A stretch of 64,000 bases of DNA from Cryptomeria japonica (GCF_030272615.1 NC_081405.1:647218920-647282919), one strand, 5' to 3'; counted from the stretch's first letter, positions 12,449-25,500 are shown. The notes: generated by a model not told the origin, from the letters alone. A program made the numbers and translations.

Positions 12449-14600
12449 TCTGGTCAAACAATTATACCACTAGAAGCTAGCACAGACCTCTAATGAAGTA
12501 ATTCACACAGTAGTATTTGAGAACAAACCAAGAGTTATCAAGAAAAGCATAAGAAACCTGATTATTTGCTTGAATAAAATCGCTCTGCAACAATTCACTC
12601 TGCAACAATTCGCTCTGCAACAAACTTCGATGAAACAATACTTAGCAATCAAGTTGATGCAAACTGAAAAGTGCAAGTTGGCATTTAAGTTTTTAGAAAT
12701 TAACTCCTCATGCTTCAACTTTCTTTTCAGAATTAAATTCACCAAATTGAATTCAAAATTGGCTCCAACGGGTCATAAATTCTCTAAGTCTTTCCTCTGT
12801 TTCACTCTTTCGCTACTTCACAGAACATAAAACCTGTGCTCTTTTCTTTTGCAAAACAACACTGGCCATTGGATCTTGAGAACTTACATCGCCTTTATCT
12901 TTGTTTAATCTCTTTGCTTTAGTGTCAGGCCCTACCTCCTTTTCGCCACTTCGCGGAGTTTAATAGTCATGTACTTTTCCTTCACAAGGCCATGCCAAGT
13001 GTTAGATCAAACTCAAATCACCCAGCCTTTAACTCCAACCAAGACCGTCAATCCTTTTAACTAATCGCGCCTCATCTTGATGGCTAATGGTTTTCGCTAT
13101 TTTGATAAGGTTAAGCTACGGGCATCTTCAGGTCACGAAACAATGAGAAGTGTTGGATCAATCTTGAGATGAATGCCTTTTAAGTGGGCCCTTTATCTGG
13201 GAATTACTTACCCCACTTGTTATCCAGTTAATAAATGCCACATGGCAGTTGGCCATTAGCCTTGGAAACTCCTTTTGGTTCCACCCTTAATCTACCATGT
13301 GTTCCCTTTTACTATTCCCACATAACTACCAGTTACACCTTGGCAGGCCCTCAACCACTTTTTTAAACCACATGTCACATCACTCCTTCATGTGATTTCC
13401 ACCTGTCTTTCACGACTTCAGGAACATTATTCTTCATTTGGCTTGCAGCCACAAAACCACGAGAACCATTAGATCAAAACAAACATGATCTTCTTTTAAC
13501 TTCATGTCATGCCTATCCCTTGGGCCCATCAGCGTTTTCGCTACTTCGCAATGACTAACTTGCTAGCATCTTATCTTTGCGAATTCACAAGAGCTATTAG
13601 ATCTCAAGAACTTGCTTGTTGTTTACTGTTTTTATGACAACCTTACCTAGACCCACTGCATACTACCAACTGGGATTACCACATTTACTACCACTCTTAG
13701 TAGGACCCTCCACCTTTTCGCTATTTCGCTGAAGGTATAGCTCGTGCATCTCTCGACCATGAAACAACGAGAAGCCATTGATCTTTTTCCAAGCTCTACA
13801 AAAAGCAGTAGCTGTTATGCCATGCCACTCCTCCGTGTGATTTCCACCTATCTTTCGCGACTTCGCGAACATTATTCTTCATTTGGCTTGCAGCCACAAA
13901 ACCACGAGAACTGTTAGATCAAAACAAACCTGATCTGCTTTTAACTTCATGCCATGTCTGTCCCTTGGGCCCATCGGCCTTTTCGTTACTTTGCAATGGC
14001 TAACTTTCTAGCATCTTATCTTCACAAATTCACGCGAGCCGTTAGATCTCAAGAACTTGCTCATTGTTTACTCTTTGTATGACAACCTTGCCTGGACCCA
14101 CTTCATACCACCAACTCAGTGCCTTGTCACTGCCATGTCATCGCCAATTGTGGTTACCACATTTACTACCACTCTTAGTGGGACCCTCCACCTTTTCGCT
14201 ATTTCGCTGAAGGTATAGCTCGTGCATCTCCCAGCCACGAAACAACGAGAAGCCATTGATCTTTTTCCAACCCAATCATTCTTTAACCAAAGAAGACTGC
14301 TTATCTCTAGGACCTGCCAAACCCTTTTGCCACTTCACGAAGCTTAAAACACGTTCAGCTTGATCTCACGAAACCACACTGTCCATCCGATTAGATGAAA
14401 CTTGATCGGTGTTTAGCTTTGGTCCAAACCTATATGTCGGGTCCACCTTCACCTTTTGTTACTTCGCAGAAACTAAGTTTCAAGAACTTTTTGGTCACAA
14501 ATCAATGCGGGCCGTCAGATCAACAGAAAATCACATGATACTTATAAGGCCCAATCGACATTAGAAAAGGAAGATTAAAAGTCAGCAAGAATAAAATATT
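12449..14600 (-). repeat. Leader of accessory ORF lineage 1 with a reiterated two-part motif
   Basis: No coding frame is visible. A motif close to TTTCGCTACTTCGC (plus-strand view) recurs about eleven times, for example near 12809, 12942, 13530, 13715, 13850, 13978, 14195, 14325 and 14452. It alternates with a second motif close to GCCGTTAGATC. A larger duplication is superimposed: sequence around 13431-13760 is repeated around 13875-14240 (offset about 445-480 bp). This resembles the subrepeat-rich leaders or long terminal repeats of large gypsy elements. Confidence 0.6.
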
Positions 14601-15020
14601 TAAAGGGACTGCCTAGGTAAATGACAAGGGGAGAACACTTTTATGATAAATGGACCCATCGCTTAAGTGAATATAGTAACGCCAAATTAGAAACCAAAAG
14701 GGCTTTTCTTAGGTATTGAAGCGACTTAAAACATAAACCATGAACCCCTTAGGATTTAAAACAAATTGAAAGAACTTCCTTCCTTCGATGGCTCTTTTAT
14801 ATTTATTTTTTTTATAAAAATGATCATCGTTGGAATTACAATGAATACCAAGCTTTCGAACGACGACTTCTTTGACTATCGGTACAATCCATTGGATTGT
14901 CAAATTTTTGATGGGCATGGCATCGTTGACCAATCCGACGCCGAGTTTTCAATGGTGGATTTTGTCAACACTCCGATGAAAATTTGTCAAAAATCCGACA
15001 AACGGCCGTCACAAATCAGT
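14600..15020. other. Unassigned boundary segment between element G and the lineage 1 leader
   Basis: The G polymerase reading fails near 15020, and what follows does not match the expected integrase. The segment contains TTGACAAAATCC-type sequence and, on the minus strand near 14690, TTTCTAATTTGGCG, which resembles the start of a Tat-type primer site but is not completed. It may be the end of another element's LTR; no LTR partner is in the window. Confidence 0.25.
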
Positions 15021-17080
15021 TCCGAATGTACTAGTGAAGATTTCCAAGGTTCTTTTAAATTTGGGTCTTCCTCATACAAGTTCTTCAATTCTTCAAAACC
15101 TAATACATCCACTCTCATCTCTATCAACATTTTCCTCATTCTGCTCAATGCATCAACTACTTTATTTTACTTTCTACTTCTATGCTTCAAAATTAAGGTA
15201 TAATTTCGCAATAACTCTACCCCCTTCATATTATTCTAATTCGAATTACCTTGACTATTCAAATACTATAAAGCTTGATTATCAATATACAATACAAATT
15301 CCTTAGGCAACAAATAATGTCTCCACTTCTTCAATGCTTGAATTATGGCATAAAACGCTTGATCATACACATAGTATATTTTCTTGCATCACTCAACTTC
15401 TCACTGAAATAAGATACTAGTCTTCCTTCCTGACTCAACATTGCTCCAATTGCATTCCCACTTGCATCATAGTCTACTTGAAATACTTTGCTAAAATCCG
15501 GTAAAGCTAATGCTGGCTTCTTTGTCACGTTCTACTTCAATAATTCAAAACTATTTTTCGTTGATTGTCCACTTGAAATCCTTCTTATCTCTTCTCATTG
15601 CTTCTATAATAGGGCTGCAAATTGAACTGAAATTTCTAATGAAGTTCCAGTAGGAACTAGCCAATCCATGAAATGATCTCACTTCTCTAATGCTTTCTAG
15701 TGTGGGTCATTCAACAATTCCTCTTACTTTCTCAGGATCCATCTGCAAATATCACAAACCCCAAATAGACTGCTTCTTCCTTCATGAAACTGCACTTCTT
15801 AATGTTTGTCAACAACTTCTCTTCTCCCAACCTCTGCAAAACTAGTCTCAAATGCAACATGTGTTCCTCCTTGCTCTTATTGAAAATCAAAATTCATCCA
15901 AATACACAATAACAAACCTACCCAAGAATTTCTTCACTATCTCATGAACGTACTCAATGCATTAGTCAATCCAAAAGGCATCACCAACCATTCATGCAAT
16001 CCTTCATTTGTCTTGAATGTTGTCTTCCCCTCACCCTCTTACCTGATTCTGATTTGATGATATCCACTCTTCAAGTCTATCTTTCTGTAGTATTTGGCTC
16101 CACTCAAATAATCTATTATGTCATCCATCCTAGGCAAGGGAAATCTGTACTTTATTGTGATCTTGTTTATTTCTCTAGAGTTAGTACACATCCTCTATTG
16201 TCCATCCTTCTTAGGTGCTAACACTACTGGCACTACACAAGGACTCGAGATTTCTTTGATCAAATATTTCCTCAACAATTCTTGCACTTGTCTATTTATC
16301 TCCTCATTCTCTATTGGTGGCATTCGGTGTGTTGCTTTATTAAGCAAACTAGCTTTGGGAATCAGGTCTATGCAATGACTGATACTCATCAGAGGGGTTA
16401 ATCCATCAAGTACATTATTTGAAATTATATCTCCATACTCTGTCAGCAACTCCTTTACTTCTTCTGGTTTTTTTCCTTTATGCTCAGGATTGTCAGTCTT
16501 CTTAGGAATTAAGGAAAAACACACTTTCTCATGTCTCATCCTATCCAAGAATTTCCTTCCATCCACCAAACAAATTCTAGCACTTGTACAAACTTCAGTT
16601 TTTAGAGGCTCCTCTAAGGGTAACAAGGTCTGCTTCATCCCATTTGCAATAATAGTGCACTCACTTAATAGTATCATATGATCATCTTGAATCCATGCTA
16701 TCTGATAAGGCTTAGGGTGCTTCAATGTCTCCAAGTTTAGCTTATGCACTATCTCCTTTGAAACAAGATTATTTGAACTACCACTATCAATTATAACTTT
16801 ACAACATTCACAAGATACTTTACATCTGGTCTTGAACAAATTTATCCTGTGCAAGGGTTCTTCATCTTCTACGGTGTGACACAAATCTATCCTCATCACC
16901 AACAATTCTCCGTATTCTAGTTTATTAGCTGATCCAGTATTGTCTTCTTCTACCAATGCTTCTCTTCTAGTGTTCTGTCCCTTCTTACACTCAAAATAAC
17001 GATGTCCTTCTCGTTTGCACTTAAAGAAAGTTCCTCTAAACACTCTTTTATCTTGTCTTTTGTCTTCTTTTCCATAACCC
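15020..17080 (-). pseudogene. G pol copy A: protease, RT, RNase H
   Basis: Reading leftward from 17043: a CCHC-like remnant (CKREGHRYFEC), the retropepsin motif VIIDSGSSNNLVS, a linker, and RT beginning near 16330 (AHRMPP-like THRMPPIENEE). RT motifs include [26 protein letters not shown] and FVIVYLDE at about 15890. A one-base deletion lies inside the YLDD catalytic box, so the frame shifts there. RNase H follows (FQVDYDASGNAIGAMLS near 15480, then YIDNQALQYL near 15280, VVDALSRM at 15150). The frame then runs to FEELKNLYEEDPNLKEPW near 15040 before homology ends. Together with a tRNA-iMet primer site this suits a chromovirus-type Ty3/gypsy element. Broken by several stops. Confidence 0.8.
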
Positions 17081-17169
17081 TCATTCTAATATCCATCGAG
17101 TTCTCTTCTCTAGTAAAAAAATCTATCATCCTTTCGGTATGAACTACTATATCTGTTACCTTCCTTGTC

Positions 17170-18100
17170 TTTCATCTAATCTATACAGGGTCCTCCTCCT
17201 CTAGAATAGCCTCTTCCTCCTTGAAATATTCCTCTAGCTACCTTCCACCTCTACCTCTTTTCTTTTGGTCATGTCTTTTATTCAACTTCTCTTTTTCTTT
17301 AAGGGCATATTGATAGGCTTCCTCAATACTCTGCAACTTAATTAGATTGAGTTCATCTTGTATAGACATCCGCAACCCATTCTGGTACCTATTAACTTGT
17401 TCAATCTCATCATGAGTATGTCTGAATTTGATATTCAACTTGTAGAATGCCTCGGTATACTCCTTCACACTAAATTCCTTTTACTTCAGATTCTGCAACT
17501 TCCAAAATAGATTTACTTGATAATTAGCAAGAATAAACTTTATTTTAACTTGCTAAGTATCCACTCCCAATATTTAATCTTCTCTTTACCTCTTCTCTAT
17601 ATATCTACCTGTAAATGTTCCCACCAAAGAGATGCATGTCCTTTCAAATTAGTGCAAGCATATCTCACCTTCTTATCTTTTGTGGTACCTTCAAAATTAA
17701 AATACTTTTTCATCTATTTGATCCAATCTAACAATTCATCCTAATCCAAATTGCCATGATAATACTATGAGTTGAAATGTAGTCTGGAATTTTCTCTAGA
17801 CAATGCTCTTATAAACCTTTCTTCATCTAGATCATTTGTCAGTGGATTTTCTCTTTGTTCTCTAGCTACTTCTTCTTTCTCATCTTCACTCATATCTTCA
17901 ACATGTTGCCCTCTCCTCTGGGCCATTTCAACAACTTCCAACTGGGCTACAATTCCTTTCAACAATTCCATGCACTCCAACACTTCTAGTGTTTCTTCAT
18001 GCCATTTTTATGCCAATCCTCTATAGTTGTAGGTCGGATCCTAAATCAACCACCCTACAACAAAATCTTCTTACACTCTGCAATCTCCAGAATGAAACTC
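17170..18100 (-). pseudogene. G gag copy A
   Basis: The leader follows the AGAAC target repeat. The readable protein begins near 18030 (WHEETLEVLECM) with a coiled-coil and acidic start (EDMSEDEKEEVAREQ). The retrotransposon gag core is at about 17760-17500 (YYHGNL, ELLDWIKQMKKYFNFEG, ACTNLKGHASLWWEHL) and 17468-17238 (EYTEAFYKLNIKFRHTHDE, RYQNGLRMSIQDELN), then a basic tail (KKRGRGGR). In-frame stops at FNS*YYH, NLD*DEL and NLK*KEF are also present in copies B and C. Confidence 0.8.
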
Positions 18101-18105
18101 GTTCT
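18101..18105 (-). repeat. Target site duplication of element H (AGAAC)
   Basis: Minus-strand AGAAC directly after LTR end CCCTAACA. The same five bases sit before LTR C at 35914-35918. Copies also follow LTR B (26537-26541) and LTR C (35074-35078), as expected if the array was duplicated after insertion. Confidence 0.75.
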
Positions 18106-18841
18106 TGTTAGGGGTCCCATAGATACTGAGAGGGGGGTGTGAATCAGCATCTAACCGGTAATAAGAATTTCTTAAGTTAAAACATTGAAAACATAATATA
18201 ACAATGTACCGGTATGTAAGAAATAATGCAATAAATAGAATCAAGAACATCCACATGAAAAGGACACCATAACACAAGGTGTTAACGAGGAAACCCAGTG
18301 TGGGAAAAACCTCGGTGGGATTTGTGACCCACAATATTCACTCACTGGCCAATAAGAGAAGATTACTTACAATAGGGGCTTGCACATGCAGGAAGGCCAA
18401 CTACCTAGAGCTCAATGCTAGATTCCGGACTGGTTCCTGCTCTATTCTTTACATATACCCTTTGACCTATATTTCGCACATTAGGTTTGCCTAATATTTT
18501 CATTAATGCTGCTTTATCACTCCTACAAATATCTACAATGATCTCCTTTATAAATAAGAGTCATTTTACAATTTTCCAAGTCGCCTTACAATAATAAACA
18601 AAATATTATATAACAAAAATCTTGTCGGCCTCTGTGTCAGTATACTTGTTTTCTTCTATGCCAGTGCAGGTGTCCTGAGTGCCGGTGTAGAGTGTGATCT
18701 GTTGATGCCGGTGCACTATCTTGCCGGTGTAATGCTTTGCCGGTATAATGTCTTGCCGGTGCCATAGGATTGCAAGGTTGCCATCAATGACAAAACCTTC
18801 AATCACATACAATGTCTCATTGGAGTGTGCATATGCCAACA
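18106..18841 (-). mobile_element. H long terminal repeat, copy A
   Basis: Starts TGTTGGCATATG at 18841 and ends CCCTAACA at 18106, with short inverted ends (TGTTGG / CCTAACA). It contains the GGTTTTTCCCAC ... TGGGTTTCC block common in plant LTRs, and ends in a C-rich run followed by AGTATC. A purine tract abuts its start, so it served as a 3' LTR. It is 736 bp, about 80 bp shorter than copies B and C because of a deletion near 18410. Confidence 0.8.
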
Positions 18842-18853
18842 ATCTCCGTCTTT
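18842..18853 (-). promoter_or_regulatory. Polypurine tract before H LTR A
   Basis: Minus-strand AAAGACGGAGAT immediately precedes TGTTGG. This is the expected site for plus-strand DNA priming in an LTR element. Confidence 0.65.
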
Positions 18854-19129
18854 GGCATTGATGGCAACACTCATGATAAATTTCAAAAAGTATCCAAAAA
18901 TGTGTAGTCCAAAAAAAATGCTACCGAAAAAAATGTTTACCAAAAATGTGAGAGCTCTCCCTAAGCATATGATTCCTGTGTTTTGAATTTTCTCATCCCA
19001 CTACTCCCCCTTTGGCATCAATGACAAAGGTTTTCAAGATGTCAGTAGAGTTTGAAGTTTTATTTATCCATAACCTCAACCTTGTAGCTGGGTAGTTATA
19101 ATGTGAAAAATATCTCCTAAAACTAAGTT

Positions 19130-22100
19130 TATACTATCCTTTATTGTTGTCTTAGTTCTCTTCACTGTACCAGTGAGATGCTGCAAATGCTCTGTCGGTG
19201 TTTTGCTTCCTTGTGTTAGTGCCTTAGAAATTTCCTTCTACAGAGATGCTAAATAGTCCAATCTTGGACTTAGTTTAGATCTCAAATGTTTTGCCTTATT
19301 TATTATTCTTTCTTTCTCTCTTTCCAATTTGAGTAATTCTTCCTCAAACTTTGCTATCTTCTCTTCAAAAACTGATAGTGTATCAGGTGAGTTGACAAAG
19401 TTGTCTGCAAGTTTATTTATCTCATCCTATGCTTTGCTCATTTTCTTGTCAATATCTACAATCAAAAAGTTTGTTTTATAGGTATCTTTATACAGATTTT
19501 TGTATTCTTTCAACAAATTACATAGTTCCAATAGAAGTGTGTCAAAATCTCTATTACACTTCTTTATTTCCTCATCAAAGAGTTTCTATTTTTCAATGTC
19601 TACCCTATCCTTCACTGACTCTTCCTTTATTTTCTCAATGTTTTCTAATATATATTTACACAATGTATCCAATTGTCCTAAAGAATCTTTATTATCTATA
19701 TTACAGCTGGGAGCTATTACCTTCAAAATTGGTATGGAATCATCAATTGCTTTGTAAGCCTATGAGCTATAGTTAGTTATTTTCTTGATAGAATCAAGTA
19801 ATACCTCAGTCACATTTTTTGAATTGAATGTTGATGATGATCCAACAATCTAAGTACCAGTGGAAGTAACCATGCTTGTATTGACCTCTGGTAGGTCAGT
19901 TTGTGTCTGCATTTTTTTAAGCACTGGTTTTCCTACTTCACTAGTTACCAGTGGCACTGTTTCCTTATGTACCTATTCTGGTTGATGTTGTTCTGAAGCC
20001 TTTAGCTCTGTTGTTTTCTCTGTATGTTGTATTGTCTCAGTCTTTGACTCAATCTCTACCTTTTTCTTTATATCTTCTGCCAGTTTCTCTATTTCCCCTA
20101 CTACCGGAGGCTCATTAGCCATATTTGACTTATTAGTTGTATCTTTGTCTACTATTATGTTGATCTTTTGAGTATCAACATTCACAGTATATAAAACTTT
20201 AGAATTAGGATTGTTATCCTCTACATCCATATTCTCAACTATTGGTTGATCTTCAATAGTTGTTATTTTCACCGGTGGGGGTAGGTTGTCTTTAACTTTG
20301 ATGCTTGGTGGTTCACCAACTTTACCTTTCCCCTTGTCTCTATCTTTCTGATATACCTTTATAGGTTTGGGATTCCTGTACTCTTCTTGTTTTTCTTTCT
20401 CAACCAGGAATATATCCCATCCATCTTCTGTTTCCTTTGTCACTTCATTAACTCTTCCTTCCATTAGTGAAATATGCCAGTATGCAGTAGAGAATACTGA
20501 CCAGTTTGCTTGAGCAATCCAATCATCAATTTCTTTTGGAGAGTTTACCAGATATACAACAAGTAGCTTCTCAATTTTTATTTTCTTATCTAATTCTATC
20601 ACTGCCTATCTTCTTGCTCCTAGCCTTTAGAATAATTCATCAGGAATTTCATTGACTACTTCCATCAAAAAATTCTTGTACATATCCATGTGCAATATAG
20701 CACTGTTCTCAACTTGCTCTTTCTCATCAGCTATTAGACTATCATAAATTTTCTCTATGTTCTTCAGTTTTCCTTCCTCTGTGATTTCATTTAGTAGTAT
20801 ATCAAGAGGGGCCAAGTCTTTGTTTGTCCTTTTCTTCTTCTTAGGTGTCAGCTTCTTCTTTGGTGTGGCCTTTCTAACCGAAGATCTCATTGCTTGTTGC
20901 TTTTGCCTTGTTCTTCTAGGTGAAGGTGTGGTTGGTGGTGAGGGATCCCTTTTTCTTACAACTCTTTTAAAAGTTGCTGGCATGTCACCTTTCGAAGAAG
21001 TACCTACCAGTGATAGGTGAGTTTCAGGTTGTGGAGCTGCCAACTCATCCTTTGTTATGCCAGTTTTCTTCAATACATCTTCCCTAATGGCTTTTGCTTG
21101 TCTGGACCCTTTCCTTACAAATGCCTCAACCTTCCTTACTCTTTTCTTTGATTTTATTTGGCTTTCTATAGTCTCAGCACTACCAAATACTTCTTCCTTA
21201 GGTTCATTGGGGGCTTCCAGAAGTGCTTTAGCATATGTTTCGACTATGTGGTTATCTGTTTCATAGCCCATCTCGGTTACCCAAATTGTCCGTGGGATGA
21301 CCGCTTCCATCCAGATGTCATTTTTATTAATGACAAAGCATATATCATCTTTATATTTGTCTACTATTTTATAAGATAACCTTATTCTTTTCTTCATTTT
21401 GGTCTTTAATGCTTGAAAGAAGTCATTAATACTATTTTCCTTGTTCTCACCCATGTTATTGAATAATTCAGTCAATTGTTTTCCTACCGGTATGTCATAT
21501 CCAAGTTCTTTATAACCTATAATGGGAAACTGTTTTGTTATGTGTAACATTAGGCATACTAACAGATTTCCAAATTTAAAAGTTCCTTTCTTGTCCTTCT
21601 TGATCTTTCCAAGGTTGTCAATTAGTTCATCCTTTAACCATTCACATATGTCAATTTTTGCATTATCTGTTACCATGTCATAAGCACTCTTAATGCATAA
21701 ACTTGAAACTGAATTAAGTCTATTAGCATGAGTGGCTTTATAACCTAATATCATACTGATGAATCTCACATTGATATCTTTTAAATCATTAACCCTTAGA
21801 GACCTCTTGTCGAATGTTGCACCAGTTAGGTTTATAACTAGGTCATTGGGAACCTTCTTGGTTTTATCTGGTCTCTTACTGGTGGTCGATATCCCTATGA
21901 TAGCTTTCATAGCTTCCTTGGTGATCTTGTGGATTGCATCTAACTAGAAAAATTCTCCATGTACTCTACTTAAAACTATCCTAATCACATCCTTAGGAAA
22001 TTCAGGAATGCTAAGGATCTCTGTAAATCCTAGGGTCTCAATAATCTTGTGTTCATCTTTAATATTGCTGGTATTATCACATATCACAGTTTTATACATG

Positions 22101-22318
22101 GTTTTGATTTCCTCATCTCCTAACTCTTCAATGTTGTAGTGGATTTACATTCTGGGGTCTTTAGCATATACAACTCCCTTAGGGATTTGAGAAAAAGCAC
22201 CTAAGGTATCATCCTTCTTTGCTATCTTGGGAACTAACTGAAATATGGGCCTAGGTCTTTTTATTACTTCAACAACAGTAGGGTTTGCTATGTATTCAAT
22301 TGTAGAGGTGGATGCCAT
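19130..22318 (-). pseudogene. H accessory ORF, copy A (lineage 2)
   Basis: ATG at 22318 (MASTSTIEYIANPT). A single frame of about 1060 codons is interrupted by point stops, including TAA after DPRM, TAG after GEFF, DELF*RL, RR*AV and PE*VHK. The longest open part is 21910-20627 (427 aa). N-terminal domain: IRIVLSRVHGE, LGYKATHANRLNSV, KFGNLLVCLMLHI, KYKDDICFV. A basic linker follows at about 21000-20800 (RVVRKRDPSP, RRTRQKQQ, KKKLTPKKKKR). Then comes an acidic/Lys-rich spacer and a C-terminal coiled coil (LDSIKKITNY, FEEKIAKFEEELLKLEREKE). Three stops of this copy (T*IVG, SS*AYK, SL*KEI) are sense codons in copy B. The N-terminal pattern recalls PF20167. No enzyme motif was seen. Confidence 0.7.
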
Positions 22319-22619
22319 GATTAAATACCTTTTACTGCCTTGGATGGATGATTGCTTGAAGTGTGCTTGCTTCTTGCTCGAAATGCCTTAGCTTGGAATC
22401 TTCGCGCTCTTTGAAAATTTGAAATCACGGTGAAATGAAATGGAGCCAAAACCGTATTTTTATAATTTCTTTTCGCCATCTACCACATTAATTGCATGTT
22501 GATTAAGTATTCACTTAACATTATTTGTCAGTGATAGATAAATTTCAACTTCTTATCTCTAAACGAGGGAATAATTAGCACATGTATCAATAGATTGCCA
22601 AACCCTCAAGGAAATTTTT

Positions 22620-23593
22620 CTTCAATTAGATGAAGAACCTCCTACCGATGGAGCACTGCTCTATCCTTCCGGTGAAGTATCACTTTGTCCTACCGGTGAA
22701 GCATTGGTTGGTTCTACTGGTGGAGATGTATTCCCAATATTTAGATCAACTTTTCTAATCCATTGTTTTGAGAATTGTTCGTTAACCTCCTCAACTTTTT
22801 CTTTACCTTTCAAGCTAGCACTTTTATTGTCTACCAGTGTTCCTTTAGTTCTATAAAATTAAGCAATATGCCCAATCTTGTTACATGCATAACAAGTTAC
22901 ATTATTCTTCTGAATAGCTTTCCCATAACCTATGCCAGTTTGTGTTCTGCATTGATTTGATAAATGCCCAAATCTTCTAGAAACATAACATCTCAAAATC
23001 ATTTTGCATTTTTTCAGAGTTGTGACCAAGTTTGTTGCATTTTGAACATTGACTGGTAGGTGTGTTGATATTCTGATATTTCCTAGACCTACATTCATTT
23101 GCTCTATGACCATACTTATTACAGTTAAAGCATTTTCCATTGACTTTATAAGCATTAGGTTGTCTTAGCGGTTTGTTGTGATCCTAAGTATTTGTAGTAC
23201 CGGAGCTTTCACCAACTTCAAAGCCAATTCTAGAAGTGGCACCTTTAGGTTTTTGATTTTTCAGCAAGGTACCAAGTTCCTCTGAGCTTTTCTTGAATTT
23301 TTCTTTGTGTTGATTTGCAGTGTCTAGTTCTCTTTCCAAGATTTCTTTTTGTCTCATCATTTCACTTGAGTCATTCTGAGTATGCATCAGATCTGTCTTC
23401 AACATGTCATTTTCATAGCTAAGTCTTGTGTTCTCATTTACTGCATCACTTAGTCTTTTGGTCAATTCTTCTTCATTCTTCTTCCTGTCCTCAATCTCTT
23501 TGCAAAATCTCATAGTCATATCCTGCATTTCTTTTTTTGTTGTCATGATCTCTTGTTTCAACTTGCTTATCATATCATTAAGTGATTCCTTTT
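22620..23593 (-). pseudogene. H gag-like protein, copy A, N-terminus lost
   Basis: Begins at the array fusion (EKESLNDMISKLKQEI) with a long coiled coil (23573-23184) ending FEVGESSGTTN. Four zinc knuckles follow: CFNCNKYGHRANEC, CSKCNKLGHNSEKM (last Cys lost), CYVSRRFGHLSNQC (second Cys lost) and CYACNKIGH. Frameshifts lie between them. The whole resembles the gag-like protein of element D (60838-62082) but lacks the first 120 or so residues. It precedes the accessory ORF by about 300 bp, as in D. Confidence 0.7.
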
Positions 23594-25500
23594 CATCAAC
23601 TACTTTATTTTACATTCTACTCCTATGCTTCAAAATTAAGTTATAATTTCGCAATAACTCTACCCCCTTCATATTATTCTTATTCGAATTACCTTGATTG
23701 TTCAAATACTATAAAGCTTGATTATCAATATACAATGCAAACTCCTTAGCCAACAAATAATGTCTCCACTTCTTCAATGCTTGAATTATGGCATAAAACT
23801 CTTGATCATACACATAGTATATTTTCTTGCATCATTCAACTTCTCACTGAAATAAGATACAAGTCTTCCTACCTGACTCAACATTGCTCCAATTGCATTC
23901 CCACTTGCATCATAGTCTACTTGAAATACTTTGCTAAAATCCGGTAAAGCTAATGCTGGCTTCTTTGTCACGTTGTACTTCAATAACTCAAAACTATTTT
24001 TCTCTGATTGTCCACCTAAAATCCTTCTTATCTCTTCTCATTGCTTCTATAATAGGGTTGTAAATTGAACTGAAATTTCTAATGAAATTTTGGTAGGAAC
24101 TAGCCAATCCATGAAATGATCTCACCTCTCTAATGCTTTCTAGAGTGGGTCATTCAACAATTCCTCTTACTTTCTTAGGATCCATCTTCAATCCATCTAC
24201 AAATATCAAAAACCCCAAATAGACTACTTCTTCCTTCATGAAACTGCACTTCTTAATGTTTGTCAACAACTTCTCTTCTCCCAACCTCTGCAAAACTTGT
24301 CTCAAATGCAACATGTGTTCCTCCTTGCTCTTATTGAGAATCAAAAATCATCCAAATACACAATAACAAACTTACCCAAGAATTTCTTCACTATCTCATG
24401 AAAGTACTCAGTGCATTAGTCAATCCAAAAGGCATCACCAACCATTCATACAATCCTTCATTTGTCTTGAATGTTGTCTTCCACTCATCCCCTTACCTGA
24501 TTCTGATTTGATGATATCCACTCTTCAAGTCTATCTTTGTGTAGTACTTGGCTCCACTCAAATAATCTATTATATCATCCATCCTAGGCAAGGGAAATCT
24601 GTACTTTATTATGATCACATTTATTTCTCTAGAGTCGGTACACATCCTCTATTGTCCATCCTTCTTAGGTGCTCACCCTCCTGGCACTACACAAGGACTC
24701 GAGATTTCTTTGATCAAATATTTTCTCAACAATTCTTGCACTTGTCTATTTAGCTCCTCATTCTCTACTGGTGGCATTCGGTGTGTTGCTTTATTAAGCA
24801 AACTAGCTTTGGGAATCAGGTCTATGCAATGACTGATACTCGTCATAGGGGTTAATCCATCAAGTACAGTATTTGAAATGATATCTCCATACTCTGTCAG
24901 CAACTCCTTTAGTTCTTCTGGTTGTTCTCCTTTATTCTCAAGATTGTCAGTCTTCTTAGGAAATAAGGAAAAACACACTTTCTCATGTCTCATCCCATCT
25001 AAGAATTTCCTTCCATCCACCAAACAAATTCTAGCACTTGTACAAACTTCAATTTTTAGAGGCTCCTCTAAGGGTAACAAGGTCTGCTTCATCCCATTTG
25101 CAATAATAGTGCACTCACTTACTAGTATCATATGATCATCTTGAATCCATGCTATCTGATAAGGCTTAGGGTGCTTCAATGTCTCCAAGTTCAGCTTATT
25201 CGCTATCTCCTTTGAAACAAGATTATTTGAACTACCACTATCAATTATAACTTTACAACATTCACAAGATTCTTTACATCTGGTCTTGAACAAATTTATC
25301 CTCTGCAAGGGTTCTTCATCTATCTATCCTCATCACCAACAATTCTCCATATTCTAGTTTATTAGCTAATCCAGTATTGTCTTCTTCTACCAATGCTTCT
25401 CTTCTAGTGTTCTCTCCTTCTTACACTCAAAAGAACAATGTCCTTCTCCTTTGTACTTAAAGAAAGTTCCTCTAAACACTCTTTTATCTTGTCTTTTGTC
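23594..25500 (-). pseudogene. G pol copy B: protease, RT, RNase H, truncated at array fusion
   Basis: Same content as copy A: IIDSGSSNNLVS near 25250, THRMPPVENEELN near 24770, FVIVYLDDF near 24350 (catalytic Asp pair readable, but the same one-base loss follows), LRQVLQRLGEEKLLTNIKKC at 24150-24344, FQVDYDASGNAIGAMLS near 23930. It stops within VVD at 23594, where H gag coding begins in frame. No integrase is present in this unit. Confidence 0.8.

Noticed and set aside
12780-14500. CRISPR-like repeat array
   Set aside because: Repeats are degenerate, irregularly spaced and in plant retroelement context.
15020-17080. Integrated pararetrovirus as the source of the RT/RNase H copies
   Set aside because: LTRs, tRNA-iMet primer site, target duplications and Ty3/gypsy gag explain them; no movement or coat protein signature was seen.
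18606-18842. Small protein-like frames in the H LTRs (also 27124-27360, 18071-18334 and 26507-26770)
   Set aside because: They lie entirely or mostly inside LTR sequence and begin at the LTR edge or end in the leader; no sign of translation signals.
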